Shown: in pieces, positions 24,159-31,446 of the stretch
Layout of the letters: each line of letters begins with the position of its first letter
Position numbering within the stretch: the stretch's first letter is position 1
DNA from: Anaerotignum sp.
Lineage (GTDB): Bacteria > Bacillota > Clostridia > Lachnospirales > Anaerotignaceae
NCBI GenBank assembly: GCA_020024265.1
Contig: JAHHTW010000024.1
Coordinates: forward strand, 1 to 31,446
Reading direction: 5' to 3'
Length of the DNA: 31,446 nucleotides
The notes under the pieces: model-generated
What the model saw: the letters and a program-made list of their open reading frames with translations, nothing else
Told to the model about the DNA's origin: nothing
The model's database searches: none
Translations under genes and position numbers: made by a program

Positions 24159-25334
24159 ATGAATTTGCAGAAAAAAGAGTTTTGGAAGGGTTTTGCAACA
24201 GCGATGGCATTGGCGGTTGTTTTGGCTTTGGGCGCACATTATGTGTATCTCCTGCCCATACAGCTGCCGTCTTTTCTGTTCGGTGATGCGACAAAGATGC
24301 GCTTTCTGGAGCATTATCTCAAAGAGTATTATGTAGAGGACTATGATGAAAGCGTGACAGAGGAATTGATGTATACGGGGCTGTTGGCAGGGGTTGGTGA
24401 TCCGTATACATACTATTTGCCAAAGGATGCTTTGCAGGCACAGATGGAGAAGAACAGCGGGCATTTTGTAGGTGTGGGTGTGACGGTGTTCCATGGAGAG
24501 GAAGGTTATCTGCATGTAGAGAGTGTCACAAAGGATGGCCCTGCACAGCAGGCGGGTATTTTGCCAGAGGATCAGATTATTCGTGTGGATGGTACAGATA
24601 TTGCAACATTGCCATACGAGGAGGCGGTTTCACTGATCAAAGGCAAAGAAGGCACAAAGGTGGTGCTTTCGATATTCCGTCCCAGTACAGGAGAAGCGTT
24701 GGATTGTTCTATGCAACGCAGAGATATACAGGTTACCAGTGTACAATGGGAGATGCTGGAGGGCAACAGCGGATACATTGCCATACACAATTTCAGAGAA
24801 AATACATATGAACAGTTCCAAAAGGCTTTGCAGGAATTGCAAAAACAAGGGATGCGTTCTTTGATACTGGATTTGCGCAACAACCCAGGCGGTCTGGTAA
24901 AGTCTGCACATCAAATCGGAGATGAGCTGTTGTCCGAGGGTGTGATGGTATATACCATGGATAAACAGGGAAATCGCAATGAGCTGACATGTGATGCGGT
25001 GTATACAGATGTGCCCTTGGCAGTGCTGGTCAATGAAAACAGTGCAAGTGCATCTGAAATATTGGCAGGCGCCATACAGGATCAGGGCAGAGGTACGCTC
25101 ATTGGCACAAATACATTTGGCAAGGGGCTGGTACAACGAATGTTTGTATTGCCGGATGGTTCCGGTGTCAATATTACCATACAAAAATATTATACACCAA
25201 AGGGGCGTTCCATACATGGTACTGGAATTACACCAGATTTGCCTATGGCAATGCCTAAGGAATACGAACAGGATATGGAAATACCAAGAGAGCATGATAT
25301 ACAACTGCAAAAGGCACAGGAGCTTTTGAAATAA
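24159..25334 (+). CDS. S41 carboxy-terminal processing protease with PDZ domain (CtpB-like)
   Basis: The 391-residue protein has an N-terminal signal or anchor helix (residues about 9-30, FATAMALAVVLALGAHYVYL), a PDZ domain (about 95-180, GVGVTVFHGEEG...GPAQQAGILPEDQIIRVDG) and a tail-specific protease domain. The catalytic Ser297 in NSASASEI and Lys322 in NTFGKG are 25 residues apart, as in CtpA/CtpB. LDLRNNPGG is another family mark. It would cleave envelope proteins outside the membrane. The ribosome site GAGCGAGG is only a few bases from the ATG at 24159; a TTG at 24165 is better spaced and may be the true start. S41 proteases often follow ftsEX in Firmicutes. Confidence 0.92.
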   Translation: MNLQKKEFWKGFATAMALAVVLALGAHYVYLLPIQLPSFLFGDATKMRFLEHYLKEYYVEDYDESVTEELMYTGLLAGVGDPYTYYLPKDALQAQMEKNSGHFVGVGVTVFHGEEGYLHVESVTKDGPAQQAGILPEDQIIRVDGTDIATLPYEEAVSLIKGKEGTKVVLSIFRPSTGEALDCSMQRRDIQVTSVQWEMLEGNSGYIAIHNFRENTYEQFQKALQELQKQGMRSLILDLRNNPGGLVKSAHQIGDELLSEGVMVYTMDKQGNRNELTCDAVYTDVPLAVLVNENSASASEILAGAIQDQGRGTLIGTNTFGKGLVQRMFVLPDGSGVNITIQKYYTPKGRSIHGTGITPDLPMAMPKEYEQDMEIPREHDIQLQKAQELLK

Positions 25335-25399
25335 ATAAGAAAAATACCTAATAAATAGAAAGAAATTTTTACAAAAAACCAATTTTTTTATAAAATGCC

Positions 25400-25428
25400 T
25401 TTTCAAGCGTGTGCCTTTTCGTTATACT
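25400..25428 (+). promoter_or_regulatory. Promoter of the mreB-family gene
   Basis: TTTTCA (25400-25405), 17 bases, then TATACT (25423-25428). A second possible pair lies just upstream, TTTACA (25368-25373) with TAAAAT (25391-25396). The ATG is about 40 bases downstream of the nearer one. Confidence 0.6.
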
Positions 25429-25468
25429 GAAAAGAAAAGTGAGCGAAAGAAACGAAGGAGAAGCAAGT

Positions 25469-26515
25469 ATGTTTGACTTTATGAGTTTTGGAGAAAATAT
25501 AGGCATAGATTTGGGAACAGCAACTGTTTTGATTTATATTAAAGGGCAGGGTATTGTCATTCGTGAGCCTTCTGTCGTTGCCATTGACAAGGATAGCAAT
25601 TCCATTTTGGCAGTGGGGGAGGAAGCCAGACGTATGCTTGGCAGAACACCGGGCAATATTGTAGCCATTCGCCCTTTGCGTGAGGGTGTGATTTCCAATT
25701 ATGATATTACAGAGAGAATGTTGCAGTATTTTATTGAGAAGGCACTGGGCAAACGTTCTTTTGTAAAACCCACGATTGCGGTATGTGTACCAAGCAGTGT
25801 TACAGAAGTAGAAAAACGTGCTGTCGAGGATGCTACCAGACAGGCAGGTGCCAGAAGGGTGCATATCATTGAAGAACCGATTGCGGCAGCGATTGGTGCG
25901 GGCATTGATATTTCTAAGGCATGTGGCAGTATGGTGGTAGATATCGGCGGTGGAACCACGGATATTGCTGTGATCTCCTTGGGTGGCACCGTTGTGAGCC
26001 ATTCCCTGAAGATGGCAGGGAATAATTTTGACGAAGCAATCATTCGGTATATGCGCAAAAAACACAATGTATTGATTGGGGAAAGAACAGCTGAGGATTT
26101 GAAGATTGAAATCGGTACGGCGTTTGAAAGAACCGTGAGTGTGACACTGGATGTCAGAGGCAGAAACCTGATTACGGGCTTGCCAAAAAATATTACGGTG
26201 ACAAGCGAAGAAATGCATGAAGCATTGCAGGAATGTGTAGAGGCAATTGCAGAAGAAGTACACAGTGTATTGGAGAAAACTCCGCCGGAACTGGCAGCGG
26301 ATATTTACGAAAGAGGCATTGTCATGACAGGTGGCGGCAGTCTGCTTTATGGGTTGGATAAAATGATTGAAAGCAAGACAGGAATCCATGCGATTGTCGC
26401 AGAGGATGCAGTAAGCTGTGTGGCAATCGGTACAGGGCGCTATATTGAATATCTTTCCGGTGGTAAGGTAGAAAAAAATGAGCCAAAGATAACCATAGAA
26501 ACAGAAGAAGAATAA
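25469..26515 (+). CDS. MreB/Mbl-family bacterial actin
   Basis: A 348-residue cytoskeletal ATPase that guides side-wall peptidoglycan synthesis in rods. Phosphate-1 loop IGIDLGTATVLIY, the IRPLREGVISNYDITERML segment, phosphate-2 VVDIGGGTTDIAVIS, the adenosine motif MTGGGSLLYGL and IIEEPIAAAIGAGI are all present. Length is normal. GAAGGAG is 9 bases before the ATG at 25469; the open frame reaching back to 25409 overlaps the promoter and is not used. It stands alone, without mreC or mreD, which suggests an Mbl or MreBH-type paralog rather than the mreBCD copy, but the paralog cannot be fixed by eye. Confidence 0.93.
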   Translation: MFDFMSFGENIGIDLGTATVLIYIKGQGIVIREPSVVAIDKDSNSILAVGEEARRMLGRTPGNIVAIRPLREGVISNYDITERMLQYFIEKALGKRSFVKPTIAVCVPSSVTEVEKRAVEDATRQAGARRVHIIEEPIAAAIGAGIDISKACGSMVVDIGGGTTDIAVISLGGTVVSHSLKMAGNNFDEAIIRYMRKKHNVLIGERTAEDLKIEIGTAFERTVSVTLDVRGRNLITGLPKNITVTSEEMHEALQECVEAIAEEVHSVLEKTPPELAADIYERGIVMTGGGSLLYGLDKMIESKTGIHAIVAEDAVSCVAIGTGRYIEYLSGGKVEKNEPKITIETEEE

Positions 26516-26620
26516 AAATACTGGAAGCAAAAAAAGCAAGAGATCCGTTTCACATACGGACGGTTTGTGTAAAAACTCTAGAAATCCATAAATTGGAAAT
26601 ATTGTACAGAAAGATGCAAA

Positions 26621-26656
26621 TACCCCATCGACAATCGCTCGATGGGGTATTTTTTA
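26621..26656 (+). terminator. Terminator of the mreB-family gene
   Basis: A perfect 11-bp stem TACCCCATCGA/TCGATGGGGTA with a 7-base loop is followed by T6. It lies 106 bases after the stop codon. Confidence 0.92.
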
Positions 26657-26938
26657 TAAAAAACAGCTTTGAATAAGTGGAATATTGCCGGGGTCATAAA
26701 TAAAGATGGTGTGTGAAAGCGCTTCCATTTTATGTGAGAGAGGATGTATGGATCAAATTTGTGCATATTGATAAAAAGAAATTTCAAAATCATTGTTAAA
26801 ACAATACCAAAAATTATGAATTGATTAAAGTTGCCCAAAAACAAAAACAAAATATTTTTTTGCATAATTTTTCATATAGATTTTTGTATAATATTAAACA
26901 GAAAACAGCAAAAAAAAGCTATACATCTGACAAAAACG
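26657..26938. other. AT-rich intergenic region upstream of gdhA
   Basis: No gene is supported. TATAAT at 26887-26892 is a second possible -10 without a good -35. The rest is A/T-rich sequence with several short A tracts, which may act as an upstream element for the gdhA promoter. Confidence 0.4.
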
Positions 26939-26947
26939 TGTTATAAT
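26939..26947 (+). promoter_or_regulatory. Extended -10 promoter of gdhA
   Basis: TGT-TATAAT is a perfect extended -10. No consensus -35 is present at 17 bases, which is usual for this promoter type. The leader to the ATG is about 150 bases. Confidence 0.65.
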
Positions 26948-27106
26948 GAGAGAGTAAAGGGTCAAGCAGGTCCGGTGGTTTGTGGAAAACAGCGGAAGAA
27001 TGCGACTTTTCATTTTATCCGTTTCTTCTTTGGGAGAGATGGAACTGTGCTTTTTGGCACAAAATACAGTCAAAAAAAAGACAAAAATGTAGGAGGTCAA
27101 TGAGTT

Positions 27107-28456
27107 ATGAACGCTTATATGGCAAGAGTAATCGAACAGGTAAAAAAACGTGACGCAAACGAACCTGAATTCATCCAGACAGTAGAAGAAGTATTCCATT
27201 CTTTGGAAAAAGTAATTGATGCACATCCTGAGTATGAAAAAGCTGGTCTGCTGGAAAGATTGGTAGAACCCGACAGACAGGTTTCCTTCAGAGTAACATG
27301 GGTAGACGATGCTGGTCAGGTACATGTTAACCGTGGTTACAGAGTACAGTTCAACGGCGCAATCGGACCCTACAAAGGCGGTCTGCGTTTCCAGCCTAAC
27401 GTATACTCCGGTACAGTAAAATTCCTTGGCTTTGAACAGACATTCAAAAACAGCTTGACAGGTCTGCCTATCGGTGGCGGTAAAGGTGGCGCTGACTTCG
27501 ATCCTAGCGGCAAGAGCGATGCTGAAATCATGAGATTCTGCCAGGCATTCATGACAGAACTTTACAAATACATCGGTCCCGACGTTGACGTTCCTGCTGG
27601 TGATATGGGTGTTGCTGGTAGAGAAATCGGCTTCATGTATGGTCAGTACAAGAGAATCAAAGGTTGCTGGGAAAATGGCGTTTTGACAGGTAAAGATCTG
27701 TCTTACGGCGGTTCCATTTTCAGACCTGAAGCTACAGGCTTTGGCGCTACATACTATGTAAACGAAGTTCTGACACATGAAGGCGACACATTTGAAGGCA
27801 AGACAGTTGCTATGTCCGGTTTCGGTAACGTAGCTTGGGGTGTTGCTCAGAAGGTTGCTCAGCTGGGTGGTAAGGTTGTTACTCTGTCCGGTCCTGACGG
27901 CTACTGCTACGATCCCGAAGGTATCACAACACAGGAAAAATTTGATTACATGGTAGAAATGAGAACATCCGGTAGAAACCGTGCTCAGGACTATGCTGAA
28001 AAATTCGGCGTTGAATTCTTCCCGAAACAGAAACCTTGGGGCACAAAGGTTGATATCTGCATGCCTTGCGCATACCAGAACGAAATCGGCATGACAGAAA
28101 TCAAACAGATTATTGACAACGGCGTAAAATACTACATCGAAGTAGCTAACATGCCTACAACAAACGAAGCTCTGGCTTTCGCTATGGATCAGCCTGGCGT
28201 AATCGTTGCTCCTTCTAAGGCTGTTAACGCTGGTGGTGTTGCTGTTTCCGCTCTGGAAATGAGCCAGAACTCCATGAGATACAGCTGGGAAGGCGAAGAA
28301 GTAGATAGCAAGCTGAAAACAATCATGAAGAACATCCATGACAACTCCGCAGCTGCTGCTGAAGAATATGGTCTGGGTTACAACCTGGTTGCAGGTGCTA
28401 ACATCGCTGGCTTCAAGAAAGTTGCACAGGCTATGATGGCTCAGGGCTTGATCTAA
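27107..28456 (+). CDS. gdhA: Glutamate dehydrogenase, hexameric, Clostridium symbiosum type
   Basis: The enzyme interconverts glutamate with 2-oxoglutarate and ammonium, linking amino-acid fermentation to central metabolism. At 449 residues it equals the C. symbiosum enzyme. The substrate-site lysines in GPYKGGLRF and GGGKGGADFDP, the catalytic Asp in PAGDMGVAGREIG, and the coenzyme loop GFGNVAWGVA are all visible. C. symbiosum GDH is NAD-specific, so NAD use is likely but not certain. AGGAGGT precedes the ATG. Codons are strongly biased to GCT, GGT, GTT, CTG and AAC, unlike neighbours that favour GCA and mixed Gly codons, the signature of very high expression rather than recent transfer. It is a single-gene unit. 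Confidence 0.97.
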   Translation: MNAYMARVIEQVKKRDANEPEFIQTVEEVFHSLEKVIDAHPEYEKAGLLERLVEPDRQVSFRVTWVDDAGQVHVNRGYRVQFNGAIGPYKGGLRFQPNVYSGTVKFLGFEQTFKNSLTGLPIGGGKGGADFDPSGKSDAEIMRFCQAFMTELYKYIGPDVDVPAGDMGVAGREIGFMYGQYKRIKGCWENGVLTGKDLSYGGSIFRPEATGFGATYYVNEVLTHEGDTFEGKTVAMSGFGNVAWGVAQKVAQLGGKVVTLSGPDGYCYDPEGITTQEKFDYMVEMRTSGRNRAQDYAEKFGVEFFPKQKPWGTKVDICMPCAYQNEIGMTEIKQIIDNGVKYYIEVANMPTTNEALAFAMDQPGVIVAPSKAVNAGGVAVSALEMSQNSMRYSWEGEEVDSKLKTIMKNIHDNSAAAAEEYGLGYNLVAGANIAGFKKVAQAMMAQGLI

Positions 28457-28511
28457 TTCTCATACAAAAAAATAAAATCAAACAAATAGTATGAACCGTA
28501 CTGTTTGACCC

Positions 28512-28544
28512 ACCCCTGTAGGATTTTTCCTACAGGGGTTTTTG
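28512..28544 (+). terminator. Terminator of gdhA
   Basis: A perfect 12-bp stem ACCCCTGTAGGA/TCCTACAGGGGT with a TTTT loop is followed by TTTTG. It lies 55 bases after the stop. Confidence 0.93.
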
Positions 28545-28876
28545 TATAAAAAACAGTGTTTCAAATTTTTATGGGAAATCAGAACATATTGTACGGAACA
28601 ATCAAATTTGACTGCATAGCAAAGAAGTTGTTTGGTATAGATGACAATAGGCTGTTTTTTCGTTCATTCAAGATACAAAATAATACTGGACTTTCCTGCG
28701 ATGAGGTATTAGAATATTGTCATAAAACAGAAAACAAGGCTTTGCCTTGTTTTCCGTTTTTTGGTTTTTTTGCAAGCGCAGAATGCCATTATGCCAAAAT
28801 GGACGATGCCGCAAAAAACAGAACTGTATTTTGTAGAGGGGAAAGGCTTCTCGTATTTTCAAGGAGGTAAAAGAAA
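28545..28876. other. Intergenic region between gdhA and the ACT-domain gene
   Basis: A second hairpin, AAAACAAGGC-TTT-GCCTTGTTTT at 28731-28753, is followed by CCGTTTTTTGGTTTTTT and is a possible terminator or attenuator ahead of the ACT gene. The 104-codon frame starting with GTG at 28556 has no ribosome site, spans this hairpin and is not taken as a gene. No clear promoter is found. Confidence 0.4.
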
Positions 28877-29149
28877 ATGAAAAAAGCAGTCATTACGGTA
28901 TTGGGGCAAGACCAGGTTGGTATTATTGCAAGAGTATGTACATTTCTTTCGGAAAGAAATGTGAATATTCTGGATATTTCACAGACCATTGTTGGTGGAT
29001 ATTTTGATATGGTGATGGTAGTGGATATTACATCTATGACGGACGGTTTTGATACGGCGGCAGACAAACTTGCTTCGATCGGAGAGGAATTGGGACTGAA
29101 AATCAAAATGCAGCATACAGAGATTTTTGATGCAATGCACCGCATTTGA
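28877..29149 (+). CDS. ACT-domain protein (UPF0237 family)
   Basis: A 90-residue protein made of one ACT domain (KKAVITVLGQDQVGIIARV, LSERNVNILDISQTI, VDITSM) plus a short second half, of the UPF0237/GcvR-like type. ACT domains bind amino acids or other small ligands and control partner enzymes. AAGGAGG lies before its ATG. The stop is 17 bases before the PFL-like gene, and this pair is conserved in many Firmicutes, so it likely senses a metabolite for its partner. The ligand is unknown. Confidence 0.9.
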   Translation: MKKAVITVLGQDQVGIIARVCTFLSERNVNILDISQTIVGGYFDMVMVVDITSMTDGFDTAADKLASIGEELGLKIKMQHTEIFDAMHRI

Positions 29150-29166
29150 TAGGAGGGGCAAGGACT

Positions 29167-30525
29167 ATGATGACAAGAAATGAAATTCTGGAAACAAATC
29201 AAATGATAGATGATGCCAATCTGGATGTAAGAACCATTACAATGGGCATTAGCTTGCTGGATTGCGCAGATGCGGATATTGATAAATTTAATGAGAAGGT
29301 TTACAACAAAATTACAACGTATGCAAAAGATCTGGTAAAGGTCGGCGACGATCTGGCAAAGGAATATGGTATTCCTGTTGTAAACAAGCGTATCTCTGTA
29401 ACACCCATTGCGATTGCAGCAGCCGGCTGCAAAACAGAATCCTATGTGAGCATTGCGCAGACACTGGATAAAGCTGCAAAGGCAGTTGGCGTCAATTTTA
29501 TTGGCGGATTTTCTGCTTTGGTACAGAAAGGCTATACAGAAAGCGACCGCAAATTGATTGCTTCTATTCCGGAAGCGTTGAAGGTAACAGATTTTGTATG
29601 TTCTTCTGTAAATATTGGTACATCCCGCAACGGTATCAATATGGATGCGGTAAAAGAAATGGGAGAAGTCATTCATAAAACAGCAGAGCTGACAAAGGAC
29701 AAGGAATGTATTGGCTGTGCAAAGCTGGTTGTATTCTGTAATGCAGTAGAGGACAATCCGTTTATGGCAGGTGCATTCCATGGTGTAGGGGAAGCGGATT
29801 GTGCAATCAATGTTGGTGTAAGCGGTCCCGGTGTTGTAAAAAAAGCTTTGGAAGAAGTACGAGGCGCAGATTTTGAAACATTATGCGAAACCATCAAGCG
29901 TACCGCATTTAAGATTACGCGTGTAGGTCAGATGATTGCAAGAGAAGCATCCAAGAGATTAAACGTACCTTTTGGTATCATTGATCTTTCCTTGGCTCCC
30001 ACACCTGCGGTAGGGGACAGTATTGCAGAAATCTTCCAAGAAATGGGTCTGGCAGAACCCGGCGCACCTGGTACGACAGCAGCGTTGGCATTGCTCAATG
30101 ACAATGTGAAAAAAGGCGGTGTTATGGCATCTTCTTATGTAGGTGGTTTGAGTGGTGCATTTATTCCTGTCAGCGAAGATCATGGTATGATTGAAGCAGC
30201 AGAAAAAGGTGCATTGACACTGGAAAAGCTGGAAGCGATGACCTGTGTATGTTCCGTAGGCTTGGATATGATTGCAGTACCCGGCGATACTTCGCCTGCG
30301 ACATTATCCGGCATCATTGCAGACGAAGCTGCAATTGGTATGGTAAACAACAAGACAACAGCAGTGCGTTTGATTCCTGTGATTGGCAGAGGTGTCGGTG
30401 AATCTGTAGAGTTTGGTGGTTTACTGGGTTATGCACCGATTATGAAGGTGAACGAATACAGCTGTGACGCATTTATTGCAAGAGGCGGCAGAATTCCTGC
30501 ACCCATTCACAGCTTTAAGAACTAA
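29167..30525 (+). CDS. PFL-like UPF0210/DUF711 family protein
   Basis: A 452-residue protein of the UPF0210 (DUF711) family, whose fold is related to pyruvate formate-lyase but whose reaction is not established. It begins MMTRNEILETNQMIDD and has NLDVRTITMGISLLDC, VNKRISVTPIAIAAAGC, GGFSALVQKGYTESDR, NVGVSGPGVV, the Ala/Gly-rich GAPGTTAALALL and a C-terminal GGRIPAPIHSFKN. I do not see the glycyl-radical RVSGY consensus of active PFL enzymes. AGGAGG is 10 bases before the ATG at 29167; an earlier ATG at 29146 overlaps the ACT gene and has no ribosome site. Its TAA stop is joined directly to the hairpin repeat. Confidence 0.92.
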   Translation: MMTRNEILETNQMIDDANLDVRTITMGISLLDCADADIDKFNEKVYNKITTYAKDLVKVGDDLAKEYGIPVVNKRISVTPIAIAAAGCKTESYVSIAQTLDKAAKAVGVNFIGGFSALVQKGYTESDRKLIASIPEALKVTDFVCSSVNIGTSRNGINMDAVKEMGEVIHKTAELTKDKECIGCAKLVVFCNAVEDNPFMAGAFHGVGEADCAINVGVSGPGVVKKALEEVRGADFETLCETIKRTAFKITRVGQMIAREASKRLNVPFGIIDLSLAPTPAVGDSIAEIFQEMGLAEPGAPGTTAALALLNDNVKKGGVMASSYVGGLSGAFIPVSEDHGMIEAAEKGALTLEKLEAMTCVCSVGLDMIAVPGDTSPATLSGIIADEAAIGMVNNKTTAVRLIPVIGRGVGESVEFGGLLGYAPIMKVNEYSCDAFIARGGRIPAPIHSFKN

Positions 30526-30580
30526 GACCTTGGGGGCGCTGCCCCCAAACCTCCGCAAGGGACGCTGTCCCTTGACCCAT
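30526..30580 (+). repeat. Two-hairpin repeat element directly after the PFL-like gene
   Basis: GACCTTGGGGGCGCTGCCCCCAA and AAGGGACGCTGTCCCTT, then GACCCATT, the same composite element as at 1-118, here with one extra G-C pair in the first stem. The element begins at the base after the stop codon. Confidence 0.85.
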
Positions 30581-30582
30581 TG

Positions 30583-30659
30583 CCTGCAAAATGTTATTTT
30601 GCAGGGAGAGAATATGAAGTATGTTGAGGTATGGGCATGGTTGTCCATACCTTATTTTT
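30583..30659 (+). terminator. Two hairpins ending the ACT/PFL-like operon
   Basis: CCTGCAAAAT-GTT-ATTTTGCAGG (30583-30605) is a perfect 10-bp hairpin. A second, AGGTATGG/CCATACCT (30627-30634 with 30645-30652), is followed by TATTTTTG and is the more likely terminator. Confidence 0.7.
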
Positions 30660-30946
30660 GAAAAAAAGGACATATAATAGGAAGAAAAAGAAATAATAAA
30701 GCAGAAAGGAAAGAAGAACAAAGAGAAAAGGCAACGGAAATATAGGCACAATGGGTGTTCAGCAAAAATGTAGACAAGAAAACAGGCAAAATATACAATA
30801 AAAAAACCATAGTGCATAAAGCGAAGGGGAAAAATAGAAGGGGTTGTGTATACATTTGTTTCGATTGCTCAATTATTATGCGAAGTCTGGTTTGATTTTT
30901 TGTGAAAATTACAATAAAAAATTGAGAAAAAAATTTCAGAAAACTA
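30660..30946. other. Purine-rich intergenic stretch
   Basis: About 290 bases rich in A and G with no supported gene. Minus-strand open frames here are low-complexity Phe/Leu translations of the purine run and have no ribosome sites. Confidence 0.5.
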
Positions 30947-30975
30947 TTGCCAAATGCGGAAAAGTCGTGTATACT
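30947..30975 (+). promoter_or_regulatory. Promoter of the S10 ribosomal operon
   Basis: TTGCCA (30947-30952), exactly 17 bases, then TATACT (30970-30975). Transcription would start near 30982, leaving a leader of about 268 bases before rpsJ. A run of A and T tracts upstream may act as an UP element. Confidence 0.88.
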
Positions 30976-30981
30976 AAGTTA

Positions 30982-31230
30982 TGTTGTGACATAGAGTGTT
31001 GATACGGAAGGTTGCTGACACCGAAATGAGCGGTGTTCAGGTGTTTCCGAGGAGCGATGTCCAGTTCAAGAAACCGGGCGACAAGGTCACTGTACTGAAT
31101 ATTAGGGAAAGTTATTTCGGTAGGATAGCTGTGTTTATCTGAAACCAGATAGCTATGCGTATCCACCGTTGCAGGATACACCCGGATAAGTGTGCAGTCA
31201 CCACTTGTCGTGCTGAAACGAAAAGTACGA
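30982..31230 (+). ncRNA. Structured leader RNA of the S10 operon
   Basis: Three paired regions are visible by eye. First, CGGAA...TTTCCG closes a CTGACACCG/CGGTGTTCAG stem (31005-31049). Second, ATAGCT and ATCTG pair with CAGAT and AGCTAT (31125-31156) with a 6-base bulge. Third, a long-range pairing CGACAAG (31079-31085) with CTTGTCG (31204-31210), helped by ACTG with CAGT, encloses the second hairpin. Such leaders often bind a ribosomal protein of the same operon (L4 in E. coli), but identity with a known class is not established. No terminator-like U tract is seen before the ribosome site, so control could act at translation or be factor-dependent. Confidence 0.55.
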
Positions 31231-31249
31231 AAAGGAGGGGACTTTTTTT

Positions 31250-31446
31250 ATGGCAAACTCAAAAATCAGAATCAGTCTCAAAGCTTACGATCATCAGTTG
31301 ATCGACCAGTCTGCGGCGCAGATTATCGAAACAGCGAAGAAAACAGGAGCACAGATCAGTGGACCTATTCCACTTCCTACAAAGAAGGAAGTTGTGACAA
31401 TCATCAGAGCGGTACACAAGTACAAAGACTCCAGAGAACAGTTTGA
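31250..31446 (+). CDS. rpsJ: 30S ribosomal protein S10, 5' part
   Basis: The first 65 codons are present and run off the window end; full-length S10 has about 100-105 residues. The sequence MANSKIRISLKAYDHQLIDQ, then IIETAKKTGA, GPIPLPTK and VHKYKDSREQF, is unmistakable S10. It forms part of the 30S head and also binds NusB in antitermination. AAGGAGGGG lies 10 bases before the ATG at 31250. A different frame open from 31192 through the window end is a shadow. rpsJ is normally first in the S10-spc ribosomal operon, which presumably continues beyond the window. Confidence 0.97.
   Translation, partial: MANSKIRISLKAYDHQLIDQSAAQIIETAKKTGAQISGPIPLPTKKEVVTIIRAVHKYKDSREQF

Noticed and set aside
25403..26539. 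A 378-codon minus-strand open frame across the mreB-family gene
   Set aside because: It is a shadow of a clear MreB-family gene with no ribosome site or domain.
26894..28339. A 481-codon minus-strand open frame across gdhA
   Set aside because: It is antisense to a certain gene. The strong codon bias of gdhA removes stops on the other strand. The translation is rich in Cys, Phe and His, with no recognisable domain.
28556..28870. A 104-codon plus-strand frame between gdhA and the ACT gene
   Set aside because: It starts at a GTG without a ribosome site, crosses a terminator-like hairpin and ends over the ribosome site of the ACT gene.
30936..31181. An 81-codon minus-strand frame over the rpsJ leader
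   Set aside because: It is antisense to the structured leader, with no ribosome site. The open frame probably reflects leader composition.
31192..31446. An 84-codon plus-strand frame at the window end
   Set aside because: It overlaps rpsJ in a different frame; the rpsJ translation from 31250 is certain.

Overview
This looks like a chromosomal segment from a low-GC, anaerobic, Gram-positive Clostridia member. The evidence is strong AGGAGG-type ribosome sites, sigma-A promoters, a 449-residue hexameric glutamate dehydrogenase of the Clostridium symbiosum type, CsaB/TagA/DUF4330 wall-polymer genes, and the start of the S10 ribosomal operon. Lachnospirales or Anaerotignum-like gut Clostridia is my best guess, but the sequence alone does not prove it. 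I see no phage, IS element, CRISPR array, tRNA or rRNA.

Layout. 1-425: an array of GC-rich hairpin repeats abutting map (methionine aminopeptidase with a SEC-C zinc motif, minus). 1421-2488: cysK with a textbook promoter and terminator (plus). 5616-2560: minus-strand operon of two LytR-CpsA-Psr wall ligases and a 60-residue membrane protein. 8516-5719: minus-strand operon of two NifX-like proteins flanking two overlapping MinD-type ATPases with 4Fe-4S insertions, led by a strong promoter embedded in two palindromic sites. 8891-20672: plus-strand envelope-polymer region. It holds a secreted phosphodiester glycosidase, a MurJ flippase fused to an O-antigen-ligase-like polymerase, a GT4 glycosyltransferase, two DUF4330 membrane proteins, a GT4-CsaB fusion, a TagA/WecG glycosyltransferase and a YitT protein. 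21027-26515: a CdaR/PucR-type regulator, ftsE (TTG start), ftsX, an S41 protease with PDZ domain, and an MreB-family protein. 26939-28539: gdhA with its own promoter and terminator. 28877-30525: an ACT-domain protein paired with a PFL-like (UPF0210/DUF711) protein. 30526-30605: another copy of the hairpin repeat. 30947-31446: promoter, long structured leader and 5' part of rpsJ.

How it fits together. Much of the window serves the cell envelope. The GT, CsaB, TagA and polymerase genes plausibly build a pyruvylated secondary wall polymer of the kind that anchors SLH-domain surface proteins. The LCP proteins could ligate such a polymer to peptidoglycan, and FtsEX and MreB direct wall growth and division. 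The NifX/ATPase operon is a separate metal- or Fe-S-linked module resembling the orange-protein (ORP) systems known from Desulfovibrio. The most notable oddities are the MurJ-polymerase fusion with a Shine-Dalgarno-like linker, the GT4-CsaB fusion, the palindrome-controlled ORP-like operon, the covarying hairpin repeats that begin directly at stop codons, and the rpsJ leader.
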